Shown here in pieces: positions 25,850 through 33,547 of a stretch of 64,000 nt of DNA (its first letter is position 1; each line of letters opens with the position of its first letter). Source of the stretch: Tetragenococcus sp041859945 (GTDB taxonomy: Bacteria > Bacillota > Bacilli > Lactobacillales > Enterococcaceae). The stretch is taken from NCBI GenBank assembly GCA_041859945.1, contig JBFLGC010000006.1, positions 4,170 through 68,169 on the forward strand, given 5' to 3'. A program made the translations under genes and the position numbers. Below the pieces are notes generated by a model that was not told the DNA's origin, did no database searches, and worked only from the letters and a program-made list of their open reading frames with translations.

Positions 25850-27089
25850 TTTAGAAAAAATGGGCCAAGACGCCAAAGATTGCGCCTATGAGCTGGGCCT
25901 TTTAGAGACGAGACGAAAAAACGAGCTCTTGGAAAAAATGGCCGCTGCTTTGGTCACACGGACCGATGAAATTTTAGCGGCCAACGAGCTTGATTTAGCA
26001 GCAGCCACTGACAACGGCGTGGCTGAAGTCATGAAAGACCGGCTGTTATTAACAACTGAACGGATCCAGGCGATGGCAGAAGGTATGCGTAAGATTGCGC
26101 AATTACCCGATCCGATCGGCCAAGTCGAAAAAATGTGGAAAAATGCGGACGGGTTATTGATTGGTCGGCAGAAAGTCCCGCTTGGTGTCGTCGGCATCAT
26201 TTACGAATCACGACCTAACGTTACCACTGATGCGGCCAGTCTTTGCTTTAAAGCTGGCAATGCGGTGATCTTGCGCGGCGGGAAAGAGGCGCTCTTATCC
26301 AATCAAAGTCTAGTGACGATCTTACAAGAAACCTTGGTCGCAAGCGGCTTTTCGCCCTATGCGATCCAATTCATCGATGACCCCAGCCATGCAGTTGCCG
26401 AAAAGTTCATGCGGCTAACGGAGTTTCTCGATGTGTTGATCCCACGCGGCGGCGCGAACTTGATTCAGCGTGTGAAGACGACTGCTACCGTGCCCGTGAT
26501 CGAGACCGGCACTGGCAACAACCATGTTTACATTGATAAAGATGCCACGCTTGCGATGGCGATCGAGATTGTGATCAACGCCAAAGCCCAACGTCCTTCT
26601 GTTTGTAACGCCATCGAAACCGTATTGATCCATAAAGAAGTCGCGGCCTTTTTCTTGCCTGAACTTGAAAAAGCTTTATTGGAAGCAGGCGTTGCGATCC
26701 GCGCTGATGAGCGCGCCTGTGAATACATGCCCAGTGCCCAGCTGGCTGTGGCAGCCGATTGGGAGACAGAATTTTTGGACTACATTTTGGCCATCAAGGT
26801 AGTCGATAGTTTAGAAGAAGCCATCGCCCACATCAATCACTACGGTACCAAGCACTCGGAAGCGATCATTACCGAAAATTACTCGGCTTCACAGAAGTTT
26901 TTGAAAGAAGTCGACGCAGCAGCCGTCTATGTCAATGCTTCGACGCGCTTCACAGACGGTTTCGTCTTTGGCTTCGGCGCCGAGATCGGCATTTCGACCC
27001 AAAAATTACACGCCCGTGGTCCCATGGGATTGGACGCCTTGACCTCAATGAAATACATTATTTACGGGCAAGGTCAAATACGTAGCTAG
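25842..27089 (+). CDS. proA: Gamma-glutamyl phosphate reductase
   Basis: An aldehyde-dehydrogenase-fold enzyme of 415 residues that reduces glutamyl-5-phosphate to the semialdehyde for proline. Signatures include GVVGIIYESRPNVT, ILRGGKEAL, the catalytic-cysteine region QRPSVCNAIET and the C-terminal HARGPMGLDALTS. The start is the ATG encoding MTDLEKMG with GGAGG upstream, overlapping proB by 8 bases. A strong hairpin ends the operon. Confidence 0.96.
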   Translation: MTDLEKMGQDAKDCAYELGLLETRRKNELLEKMAAALVTRTDEILAANELDLAAATDNGVAEVMKDRLLLTTERIQAMAEGMRKIAQLPDPIGQVEKMWKNADGLLIGRQKVPLGVVGIIYESRPNVTTDAASLCFKAGNAVILRGGKEALLSNQSLVTILQETLVASGFSPYAIQFIDDPSHAVAEKFMRLTEFLDVLIPRGGANLIQRVKTTATVPVIETGTGNNHVYIDKDATLAMAIEIVINAKAQRPSVCNAIETVLIHKEVAAFFLPELEKALLEAGVAIRADERACEYMPSAQLAVAADWETEFLDYILAIKVVDSLEEAIAHINHYGTKHSEAIITENYSASQKFLKEVDAAAVYVNASTRFTDGFVFGFGAEIGISTQKLHARGPMGLDALTSMKYIIYGQGQIRS

Positions 27090-27092
27090 CCG

Positions 27093-27131
27093 AAAAGTCC
27101 GACTTTATACTTTTAAAGTCGGACTTTTTTT
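27093..27131. terminator. proBA terminator (bidirectional)
   Basis: AAAGTCCGACTT pairs with AAGTCGGACTTT, followed by TTTTTT on the plus strand. The convergent pentapeptide gene ends at the same hairpin. Confidence 0.85.
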
Positions 27132-27765
27132 AGGGCACGATCACAAGGCCTAAGCCCATCGCCACAACCAACGCCTGCTCCTGATTCACGATCAGCCCTG
27201 GCAAAGATTCTTGAGAAAGGGCGATGCGATCAAAGGTATCAGTTGAAAGATCCAGTCCTTTAAGTTTCACGTGAAACCAATTGGAGCCGGTCAGTTGACT
27301 ATTCGTGACTCTCGTATGTTGCCAATTCAGCTCGAAAAACTCGGCTTCATTTAACTGACAATTGTCAAAAGTGACCACTTTTAAGGTAGCACTGCTAAAG
27401 GACGCAAAATCCGCCAGACAATCTTCAAAAACACAATCGCGCAAATGACTTTCGGCAAAATTAGTGCCCGTCAACTTACACCCACGAAAAATGACTCGCC
27501 AAAAGGAAGTACCGATCCAATCGAGATTTGACAGATCACAATTCTCAAAGATCACATTGGTACAATCAAACCGTGGCAAATGAGTATTTTGCAAGCGGAT
27601 ATTTCTTAACTTACAGCCCTGTAAAGCCATATTTTCTGCCGTTTGATAGCTCTGATCAGCGCCGGAAAAAGTCTTGCCAGAAAAAATCGCTTCATCTTCT
27701 AAATAGAAATCCGCCGTCTCCAACAGTGGTAAGTCTGGGGCAGCCGGCGTTTTGCTTTTTTTCAA
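27130..27765 (-). CDS. Pentapeptide-repeat protein
   Basis: A protein of 211 residues built mostly of pentapeptide repeats of A(D/N)LXX type, seen in NVIFENCDLSNLDWIGTSF, FRGCKLTGTNF, CLADFASFSSATL and NSQLTGSNWF. Such right-handed beta-helices can mimic DNA; Qnr/MfpA proteins of this size protect gyrase from quinolones, and enterococci carry chromosomal relatives. Whether this one does cannot be told. I choose the TTG start (MKKSKTP), 8 bases after GGAG, because the GTG upstream overlaps the Shine-Dalgarno. It contains a parS-like core. Confidence 0.75.
   Translation of the reverse strand: MKKSKTPAAPDLPLLETADFYLEDEAIFSGKTFSGADQSYQTAENMALQGCKLRNIRLQNTHLPRFDCTNVIFENCDLSNLDWIGTSFWRVIFRGCKLTGTNFAESHLRDCVFEDCLADFASFSSATLKVVTFDNCQLNEAEFFELNWQHTRVTNSQLTGSNWFHVKLKGLDLSTDTFDRIALSQESLPGLIVNQEQALVVAMGLGLVIVP
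27263..27278. promoter_or_regulatory. parS-like site (14-bp core)
   Basis: GTTTCACGTGAAAC matches the parS core exactly, with only the outermost base on each side differing from the perfect sites at 1429, 43232 and 56099. It lies within the pentapeptide gene. Confidence 0.6.
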
Positions 27766-27930
27766 TAGATCCACTCCTTTTTAGATAGTATAGCATGGTA
27801 CCAAAAGAGAAGATACCCATGGTTTTTGTATCCAACTTTTATAGACCAAAGATTTTGCTACAGATTCGCTGCTTCACTTCGAAAGTGGCTTGCTGCGGAA
27901 GCTCCATGATAAATGAATGACAGAAACTTG

Positions 27931-28043
27931 CTTGTCAGGGAGACTCAACTATTCCTGATACGTTTCCGATACTTGTTAGGAATTCTCTACTATCCCTGAT
28001 ACGTTCGCCATTCTTGTCAGGGATTCTCCACTATTCCTGTTTG
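27931..28043. repeat. Tandem 41-bp repeats
   Basis: Units start at 27931, 27972 and 28013 (the last partial), each opening CTTGTCAGGGA or a near match and containing CTACTATTCCTGATACGTT. No gene is seen in 27775-28185 apart from this array. Each unit has weak self-complementarity (CAGGGA…TTCCTG). Confidence 0.75.
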
Positions 28044-28185
28044 AAACTTGGCAGACAGATAGTAACAGGCACATTCGTGAAGATCAGCATACAAGTTTGG
28101 TGGTTAAATTTCCATCTTAAGGCGGATGTTTTTTTGCAAAAGATTTGCTATTCTTAGAGTATGAAAAAGGGTGGAGGTACAAAAA

Positions 28186-28377
28186 ATGAACAATCAATCA
28201 ACGTTTATCACCATTATAAAAATCATCGTAGGGCTTGTCTTAGCAAGTTTGGCTATCAAAGTCTTGTTTGCTTTATTCAGTGGTCTGTTCTGGGTCGCTT
28301 TCCGCTATGGGATCCCCTTGCTTTTAGCAATCGGTATCGTGTATCTAGTCAGTCCCAAAAACAATCAGCGCCGCTAA
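28186..28377 (+). CDS. Small two-helix membrane protein
   Basis: A 63-residue protein with two hydrophobic segments (IIKIIVGLVLASLAIKVLFAL and GIPLLLAIGIVYLV) and a basic end (SPKNNQRR). GGAGG lies 8 bases before the ATG. It is monocistronic and followed by a strong terminator. No family recognised; similar small membrane proteins are common in lactic acid bacteria. Confidence 0.65.
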   Translation: MNNQSTFITIIKIIVGLVLASLAIKVLFALFSGLFWVAFRYGIPLLLAIGIVYLVSPKNNQRR

Positions 28378-28387
28378 CGATAATCAG

Positions 28388-28418
28388 ACCGAGCAGTAAA
28401 AATACTGCTCGGTCTTCT
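28388..28418. terminator. Bidirectional terminator
   Basis: GACCGAGCAGT pairs with ACTGCTCGGTC around AAAAAT, with T-rich flanks, between the convergent small membrane gene and the ABC-F gene. Confidence 0.85.
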
Positions 28419-29921
28419 TTATTCAAGTTGTTTGATTTGAGAAACGAGTTCTTGAATGGCTGCTAGATCAGCATTAGGATCTTGAATCAAGCGATCCTTT
28501 TTAAAACGTAATAATTGTAGCTGCGCTTGTTTTTCATCTTCACTGACTGTGATCGGACGACTCATTTTTCCAGCTGCGATTTTCCAAACTTGATCCGTGC
28601 AGTGCTCCACCAACACTTGATCGTGGCTGACCAAAATAAAGGCACCCGGATAATCCTTGAGAAAGTTTTCTAGATCAACGAGTGCTGTAATATCTAAAAA
28701 ATTGCTTGGTTCGTCCAATAGTAGTAATTGATGATCGCCTAACAGTACTTTGGCAAGTGTCACTCGCACTTTTTCGCCACCACTCAATCCCTCGATTTTT
28801 TTATGCACTTCCCCTTTTCTAAATCCTAAGCCACCCAACAAATCTCGAATAACTTGGTCGTTTTGTAGAGACTGGGCTTTTGCAGCCTCAAGTATCGTTT
28901 CATCAACCCGCAAGTGATCTAAACGTTGGTCAAAGAATCCCAATGATAAATGTTCATATTGATAATAATCTGTCTTTCTCGGATCGTTAAGATACTCCAA
29001 AAAGGTCGATTTACCGCAACCATTGGCTCCTACTAGTCCAATATGATCGCCTGTAGTTACTTTGAAATTTTCCACTTCAAACAACGTTCGATTTTGTCGT
29101 TGGACCGTCCGTTCTGAAATATTGATCAAAGTGATTGGCCGCAAGTCCAGTTTCCCCACCGTTTTTAGGTGGATTGCTGGCACTTTGGTCGGTTTTGAGA
29201 TCTTGTCCATGCGTTCGATTCGTTTTTCGATCGTTTTAGCTGACTTTGCCATTTGTTTTGCTTGCGTATCATAACTACCTAAACGCGAATTGACTTTCCA
29301 ATCAGAAGCAGACACGCTCTTTTTCTTCTTGGTCATACGGGCGGCTTTTTGCCGGCGGATCTGTATTTCTTTTTCCAACTGCTCTTTTTGTTGCTGTTGC
29401 TGCTGGTATTGCCGCGTTCGCTTTTCTTGTTCTTTTTGAAAAAAATTTTCAAAGGCGCCATAATTTCCCACAAATTCACACAGTTCTCCTTGGTCAAGAT
29501 ACCAAATTTTTTCGACAACTTGCGCTAACAGGTGACGATCATGAGAAATGATCACTAGCGTTTGATCGGTCTGCTGCAAAGCCTCACTCAACCAGGCTTG
29601 ATTTTCACTATCTAAGTTTGCACTCGGTTCATCTAACAAAAGCAAACCTTTCTCTGAATGCAGAAGTTCGAGCATTTCTTGCTTGATCGTTTCACCACCA
29701 CTTGCGTCCATTTTATCAGACTGCTGGGGCAAATGACCCAAGCTAGCCCGACAAATGATCGCTTCATTACCAGCTAGAATAGCCTTGAACAAGGTGGTTT
29801 TGCCACTCCCATTGCTAGCCACAAAACCAATTTTTTCTTTACTTTCAACTTGCAATTGTTTGATATGAAATAGTTGCTTGCCGCCTGCTACGATATTGAA
29901 ATTTTTGATCGATAATTCCAT
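28419..29921 (-). CDS. ABC-F ribosome-protection-type ATPase (Vga/Eat-like)
   Basis: A soluble protein of 500 residues with two ATPase domains and no membrane segments. Domain 1 has Walker A VASNGSGKTTLF, signature DASGGETIKQ and Walker B LLLLDEPSANLD. A long charged linker (about residues 170-250) holds a glutamine-rich coiled coil and the conserved RMTKKKKS-type segment. Domain 2 has VGANGCGKSTFL, LSGGEKVRVTL and LLLLDEPSNFLD. The short first domain, linker and C-terminal extension resemble Vga/Eat proteins, which displace lincosamide, pleuromutilin and streptogramin A antibiotics. The start encodes MELSIKNF (GGAGG upstream). Resistance is inferred, not shown. Confidence 0.82.
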   Translation of the reverse strand: MELSIKNFNIVAGGKQLFHIKQLQVESKEKIGFVASNGSGKTTLFKAILAGNEAIICRASLGHLPQQSDKMDASGGETIKQEMLELLHSEKGLLLLDEPSANLDSENQAWLSEALQQTDQTLVIISHDRHLLAQVVEKIWYLDQGELCEFVGNYGAFENFFQKEQEKRTRQYQQQQQQKEQLEKEIQIRRQKAARMTKKKKSVSASDWKVNSRLGSYDTQAKQMAKSAKTIEKRIERMDKISKPTKVPAIHLKTVGKLDLRPITLINISERTVQRQNRTLFEVENFKVTTGDHIGLVGANGCGKSTFLEYLNDPRKTDYYQYEHLSLGFFDQRLDHLRVDETILEAAKAQSLQNDQVIRDLLGGLGFRKGEVHKKIEGLSGGEKVRVTLAKVLLGDHQLLLLDEPSNFLDITALVDLENFLKDYPGAFILVSHDQVLVEHCTDQVWKIAAGKMSRPITVSEDEKQAQLQLLRFKKDRLIQDPNADLAAIQELVSQIKQLE

Positions 29922-29951
29922 AAAAGAAGCCTCCTTCGTTTTTTGGGCAAC

Positions 29952-30071
29952 AAAAAAGCCGTCCCCTATTTTTAAGGACAGACTACTTAAAGGAAAACAC
30001 CTTGCAAGCAGACTGACCCTCAAAAAAGCGTAAAAATCCCTTGGTCGAACCATGGAATTTTTACTTTTTTA
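29952..30071 (-). terminator. Tandem attenuator hairpins in the ABC-F leader
   Basis: Two hairpins lie between the uORF and the ABC-F start. The first (30021-30071) pairs AAAAAGTAAAAATTCC with GGGATTTTTACGCTTTTTT. The second (29952-29982) pairs CTGTCC with GGACGG and runs into TTTTTT. The word CTGTCCT occurs in hairpin 2 and again directly after the uORF stop (30072-30078), allowing alternative pairing. Confidence 0.7.
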
Positions 30072-30078
30072 GGACAGA

Positions 30079-30093
30079 TCAATTGTTGTTCAT
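30079..30093 (-). CDS. Leader uORF (MNNN) of the ABC-F gene
   Basis: ATG AAC AAC AAT TGA, preceded by GAGG 8 bases upstream, lies about 160 bases before the ABC-F start and just before the first attenuator hairpin. Short uORFs in such leaders are known to sense stalled ribosomes and switch on resistance ABC-F genes (for example vmlR and vga-type leaders). The function here is inferred from layout. Confidence 0.6.
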   Translation of the reverse strand: MNNN

Positions 30094-30125
30094 CGCGAGG
30101 TCCTCGACTTCTTTCTTTTTTCTTT

Positions 30126-30154
30126 AGTTTAGCATTTGAGAACGCTTTTATCAA
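30126..30154 (-). promoter_or_regulatory. Promoter of the ABC-F leader transcript
   Basis: Minus-strand TTGATA (30149-30154) and TAAACT (30126-30131) with a 17-base spacer, about 33 bases before the uORF. This gives a leader of about 200 bases. Confidence 0.65.
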
Positions 30155-30184
30155 GTGATGAGATGCCAGCAAATACAAAGAAAG

Positions 30185-30218
30185 TTGACAAACGATGTAA
30201 TTACACATATAATTACAT
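30185..30218 (+). promoter_or_regulatory. Promoter and palindromic operator of the second toxin-antitoxin pair
   Basis: TTGACA (30185-30190) and TATAAT (30208-30213), 17 bases apart. The inverted repeat TGTAATTA-CACATA-TAATTACA (30196-30217) covers the spacer and -10 and matches the architecture at 8403-8424. Confidence 0.78.
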
Positions 30219-30233
30219 TAAGGAGGGATTAAC

Positions 30234-30470
30234 ATGACCGTTAAAACACGCAAACAAGGGAACTCACTTGTCATTACGATTCCCGCAGATTTCAAGATTC
30301 GAGAAAATAAAGAATATCAGCCGATGATTGATGAAAATGGCATTCTCTCTTTCATACCTACTCGAAAAAATATTTATGAACAAGCTGCTGATTATGATTT
30401 CAAAAAAGCTTTTAAAGAAATGGGCTTGTCCGATAACGGAGAAATGGTAGGAAAAGAAAATGTTTGGTAA
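30234..30470 (+). CDS. MazE/PemI-type antitoxin (second pair)
   Basis: A 78-residue protein with an AbrB/MazE fold at the N-terminus (MTVKTRKQGNSLVITIPADF) and a more variable C-terminal tail that presumably neutralises the toxin. AAGGAGGG precedes the ATG. It overlaps the toxin gene by 11 bases. The N-terminus closely resembles the antitoxin at 8440-8688 while the tails diverge, as expected if each tail fits only its own toxin. Confidence 0.88.
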   Translation: MTVKTRKQGNSLVITIPADFKIRENKEYQPMIDENGILSFIPTRKNIYEQAADYDFKKAFKEMGLSDNGEMVGKENVW

Positions 30471-30831
30471 AAAAGATTTTCCTAGACAAGGAGATTTGAT
30501 TTGGATCGACGCTGAACCACATGCCGGTCACGAATATGGTGGACATGATGTAGAAGCTAAAAATATTCGTCGTCCCATGCTCGTTATCAGTTCTGATATC
30601 TATAATGAGCGCACTGGCATGATTGTCGGTTTTCCCATCACTTCCAATATTCCAGCAGGATTCCCAGCTGCTTTAAAGATAAGTGGCGCCAAGATTCATG
30701 GCTATGCGATCGTTAGTCACTTATTAGGCTATGATTATGAAGCTCGAAATGGGCAAGTCACTGATCATATCAGTAAGTCCGTACTGACTGGCGCTTTAGC
30801 ATCTGTGAAAGATATTTTTGGATTTTTTTAA
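30460..30831 (+). CDS. MazF/PemK-type mRNA interferase toxin (second pair)
   Basis: A 123-residue PemK-like toxin: RQGDLIWIDAEPHAGHEYGG, then KNIRRPMLVISSDIYN and VGFPITSN. It shares with the first toxin the stretch inserted before IRRP and the LLGYDYEAR/ILGYDMLAR segment, so both are members of one subfamily with distinct sequences. The ATG lies in the last codons of the antitoxin gene. A terminator follows directly. Target sequence unknown. Confidence 0.88.
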   Translation: MFGKKDFPRQGDLIWIDAEPHAGHEYGGHDVEAKNIRRPMLVISSDIYNERTGMIVGFPITSNIPAGFPAALKISGAKIHGYAIVSHLLGYDYEARNGQVTDHISKSVLTGALASVKDIFGFF

Positions 30832-30861
30832 AGTGGACCTACTTTTAGGATGCCACTTTTT
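30829..30861 (+). terminator. Terminator of the second toxin-antitoxin operon
   Basis: AAAGTGG pairs with CCACTTT around a 16-base loop and is followed by TTTG. Confidence 0.7.
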
Positions 30862-30911
30862 TGTAAGCATTTCATGTGCGCTACTTTTCTAACACATCAA
30901 GGAGGATTCTT

Positions 30912-31517
30912 ATGTTACATATCCAGCTTACCGGCGACAGCATTATGGCGCGCTTTGAGGGAAATACCGCTGAACCAATGATCAACACTTGTTTAAAAAA
31001 CAAACTGGTAGCAGATGTGACGATAAGAAACACCGCCATTTCTGGGAACAATACGTTTGATATCTTAGCGCGGTTAGATAAAGACATCTTGTCGGTCACA
31101 ACTAGCGACGCGATTTTCTTATTGATCGGTGGCAATGACCTCGCTTTACATAAGCAAGTCAGCCTGCCGCAATTTGAACAAAATCTCGGTGCCATCATCG
31201 AAGACTTGTTGACCAAATATCCTGCAAATAACGTCTTTCTGATCACACCCCCTCCTGTCGACGAAGCCAAGCAAAAATACCGCAACAACGCCTTGATCGC
31301 AACTTATGTGACAACCATGGCTAAAGTGGCTGACTTTTATGGCTGTCCTTTTCTGAATCTCTATCAAACCTTTCTAGAAATCGGTCATTTACCCACGCTT
31401 ATGCACGGGCTTCGTAATGATGGCGTGCATTTTGGCCTTGCTGGTTATAAACACTTAGCCGATCTGATCATAGGTGGTTTGGAAAGTGCCGGAATGATCG
31501 ATTCTCAGCCAAGTTGA
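30912..31517 (+). CDS. SGNH/GDSL-family hydrolase
   Basis: A cytosolic esterase/lipase-like enzyme of 201 residues. Block I is LTGDSIMAR (nucleophile Ser near residue 9), block III is LIGGNDLAL, and block V is RNDGVHFGLAGY with the Asp-His pair. The start is the ATG encoding MLHIQLTGD, with GGAGG 6 bases upstream. No signal peptide. Substrate unknown; such enzymes act on acyl or acetyl esters. A single gene after the toxin operon. Confidence 0.87.
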   Translation: MLHIQLTGDSIMARFEGNTAEPMINTCLKNKLVADVTIRNTAISGNNTFDILARLDKDILSVTTSDAIFLLIGGNDLALHKQVSLPQFEQNLGAIIEDLLTKYPANNVFLITPPPVDEAKQKYRNNALIATYVTTMAKVADFYGCPFLNLYQTFLEIGHLPTLMHGLRNDGVHFGLAGYKHLADLIIGGLESAGMIDSQPS

Positions 31518-31634
31518 TTGAAACTTGCAAATAGGCGTTGCCTAGAGGAAACGATTGATTGACCTGGATTGGCAAAAAATACTGCTGGTCCTTTGGCTTT
31601 AATAGGATAGTGCTAAATAAGAAATTATTATTTT

Positions 31635-31663
31635 TTGAAAGCTCTTACTAAAAGTGCTATAAT
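31635..31663 (+). promoter_or_regulatory. Strong promoter before the small membrane gene group
   Basis: TTGAAA (31635-31640) and TATAAT (31658-31663) with a 17-base spacer, followed by AGGAG and ATG at 31705. The stretch 31518-31634 holds nothing else recognised. Confidence 0.75.
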
Positions 31664-31704
31664 TAAAATAACTTCACTAACAAAAAGCTTAGGAGAAGTG
31701 ACTC

Positions 31705-31839
31705 ATGTAGCCAATAAGAGAGGATCGAATAGCCATTTCTATCGGCTTTATCACAAGTATTATCGTCCTTATTTTAACGCTCATTTTTGACGACATCGTT
31801 CTTAGCATTTTTGGGCTTGATGGCTCTTCCAATGAGTAA
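31705..31839 (+). pseudogene. Small membrane protein gene with a stop at codon 2
   Basis: A good promoter and Shine-Dalgarno (AGGAG) lead to ATG immediately followed by TAG. The frame then stays open for 42 codons: PIREDRIAISIGFITSIIV… through one membrane helix to FGLDGSSNE and TAA. The intact expression signals and coherent product suggest a former 44-residue membrane protein inactivated by a nonsense change. No alternative ATG, GTG or TTG start lies close enough to rescue it. Confidence 0.6.
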
Positions 31840-31912
31840 AAGGCTCGCAAAAAAATGGCACAAAGTAAAAAGCACCAATCAAAACAAATCCAACTTATAA
31901 GGAGTGTTTAAA

Positions 31913-32158
31913 ATGAAGCAGAAATCGATCATCGCCCTCTCACTATCAGGAATCGTCTTTTTATTGAGTTTGTTTTATTTAGCTAGCAATTTTTTCGCGG
32001 TAAAATTTGCTGAACAAAGTAGCAATCGCTTCGTCTTGATCAAAAATATAGCGACCCATACAGCCTTATTTTTAGCTATCATCGCTTTGATCGGCGCCCT
32101 TATTTTTTTTAGCTTTTTTTCAAAAGCCAAGAAAGTAGCCCCTACTCATGAAGAATAA
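31913..32158 (+). CDS. Small two-helix membrane protein
   Basis: An 81-residue protein with two hydrophobic segments (IIALSLSGIVFLLSLFYLA and TALFLAIIALIGALIFFSFF) and a short charged end. The start is the ATG encoding MKQKSII, 8 bases after GGAG. It overlaps the next frame by 11 bases and lies about 70 bases after the nonsense-bearing ORF, probably in one transcript. No family recognised. Confidence 0.6.
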   Translation: MKQKSIIALSLSGIVFLLSLFYLASNFFAVKFAEQSSNRFVLIKNIATHTALFLAIIALIGALIFFSFFSKAKKVAPTHEE

Positions 32159-32537
32159 ATGGCGTACCAGTACGATTATTTTACTTGTGCTCCTTCTTGT
32201 GGGGGTGCTAGCATTTGATCACACGGTGAAAAAATACACGATAGTCCCACATGCGATCGGTTTTTTTCAGTAACGAAAAAAAAAACCAAATTTGCAGATG
32301 AGTTTCGATCAAGAAGGAAACTACATCGTCTACATTAACGGCAGCGGCGAAAATAAGGAGACCGGAACTTATGCCAAATCAGATGGCGATGCTTATCTCT
32401 TGCATTCTGATACTGGTGCATCCGGCGTATTTGTGATCACTAGCCAAGTAGCCTATCTTTATCTGCCCGTTGTATCTGAACAACCGGTGGCAATGACCAA
32501 GATAGACGATATACCCACAAAAATCAACTCAAACTGA
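32148..32537 (+). pseudogene. Membrane-anchored protein gene interrupted by an in-frame TAA
   Basis: The frame starts at ATG 32148 (MKNKWRTSTIILLVLLLVGV…), passes one helix, and meets TAA at 32271-32273. The same frame continues open to 32537 with a compact domain (MSFDQEGNYIVYINGSGENK…). Read as one gene it is 130 codons with a single nonsense codon. The second part could be translated alone from ATG 32292, but no Shine-Dalgarno supports this. Confidence 0.6.
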
Positions 32538-32560
32538 CGCTCTTTGGGCAAGTTTTTTTA

Positions 32561-32722
32561 TGGCTACCGGATTTAAAATCCAGTAGCCATTTATTTTTTT
32601 GTGGATACCGAAATCGAAATCCAATAGTCATTTATTTTTTTGTGGACACCGAAATCGAAATCCAATAGTCATTTATTTTTTTGTGGATATCGAAATTGGA
32701 ATTTAGTATCCATAATTCTCCT
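32561..32722. repeat. Four tandem 41-bp hairpin units
   Basis: Units begin at 32561, 32602, 32643 and 32684 (the last partial). Each can fold, and the first three end ATTTATTTTTTTG. The first is a clean terminator (GGCTAC…GTAGCC); later ones are degenerate copies. The array looks like a duplicated terminator. Confidence 0.8.
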
Positions 32723-32759
32723 GAGTACTCATTTATGCTCCTGATGTACTTAAACAAAA

Positions 32760-32788
32760 AAGCCACGGTTTCTCGTGGCTTTTTCCTA
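32760..32788. terminator. Bidirectional terminator before the dNK gene end
   Basis: AAAAAGCCACG pairs with CGTGGCTTTTT around GTTTCT. It serves the minus-strand kinase gene. Confidence 0.8.
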
Positions 32789-33421
32789 TTCATAGGAATT
32801 GTTATTTAGTTCTTCTTGGATCAAAGAAAAAACTTGTTGCCAGTCAGCGGCTTTGGCCACATCATAATTGCCAGCATCGATCCGCAACTTAGGTCCATAG
32901 TTGTAAGCATCAAACCAATTTCCATAGGCGTTATACAATTGTTTATAATAATCGATCAAGCCATTTTCTTGGGTCGGTTGTTCAAACGAACGTCCACGTT
33001 TTTTGATATTACCTAAAATATGGTCAAAGCTAGCATCCAGATAGATCATCAAATCAGGGGCTTTTTTCGGCATGGTATCCAATTCTTCCATCATATTAGC
33101 CAGTAGTTCTAGATAAATCTGGTATTCTTCTTGGCTGATATTACCATTTTCAGCATTTATTTGGGTAAACAAAGCATCCTCATAGATCGAGCGGTCCAAA
33201 ACATTGTTTTGATCAAAAAAAGCCTCTTTGATGCTCTTGAAACGTTTATTCAAAAAATAAATTTGCAGTGCAAAGCCATATTTATCAGGATCTTCATAAT
33301 ATTTGGTCAAAATAGGATTTTCATCCACGGCTTCATAAAATGGTTGGGTATGTAATTCTTGAGCTATTTTTGTCGTATAGGTAGTTTTGCCTACGCCGAT
33401 CATTCCTGCAAGTACTATCAC
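32786..33421 (-). CDS. Deoxynucleoside kinase (dGK/dAK family)
   Basis: Salvages deoxynucleosides by 5'-phosphorylation. The 211-residue protein has the P-loop GMIGVGKTTYT near residue 6, the DRSIYEDALF motif with the substrate-interacting Arg, and KRGRSFEQ (lid arginines). The start is set at GTG (encoding MIVLAG), since the TTG four codons upstream abuts the Shine-Dalgarno and relatives begin MIVLAG. It is a single gene. Preferred base cannot be read; Gram-positive members favour purine deoxynucleosides or dC. Confidence 0.88.
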   Translation of the reverse strand: MIVLAGMIGVGKTTYTTKIAQELHTQPFYEAVDENPILTKYYEDPDKYGFALQIYFLNKRFKSIKEAFFDQNNVLDRSIYEDALFTQINAENGNISQEEYQIYLELLANMMEELDTMPKKAPDLMIYLDASFDHILGNIKKRGRSFEQPTQENGLIDYYKQLYNAYGNWFDAYNYGPKLRIDAGNYDVAKAADWQQVFSLIQEELNNNSYE

Positions 33422-33547
33422 GATTGTGATCAACTCCCTTGATTTATTAAGAAAACGCTATATATGGTGCTTGGTAACAAATCAAATACTATATATAGTA
33501 AGTCAACGGATTAAATTTTACTACAAAAGGAGAGCAAGGTAAAGAGA

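Noticed and set aside
27931..28043. CRISPR array
   Set aside because: Only about three imperfect units, contiguous without unique spacers, and no cas genes.
30460..30831. PIN-domain (VapC) toxin
   Set aside because: The PemK/MazF motifs (RQGDLIWIDAEP, IRRP, FPITSN) are present, and the acidic VapC motifs are not.
32602..32690. DnaA-box-like TGTGGATA words in the tandem hairpin array
   Set aside because: None matches all nine bases of TTATCCACA/TGTGGATAA, and they are part of degenerate terminator repeats 30 kb from the expected origin.
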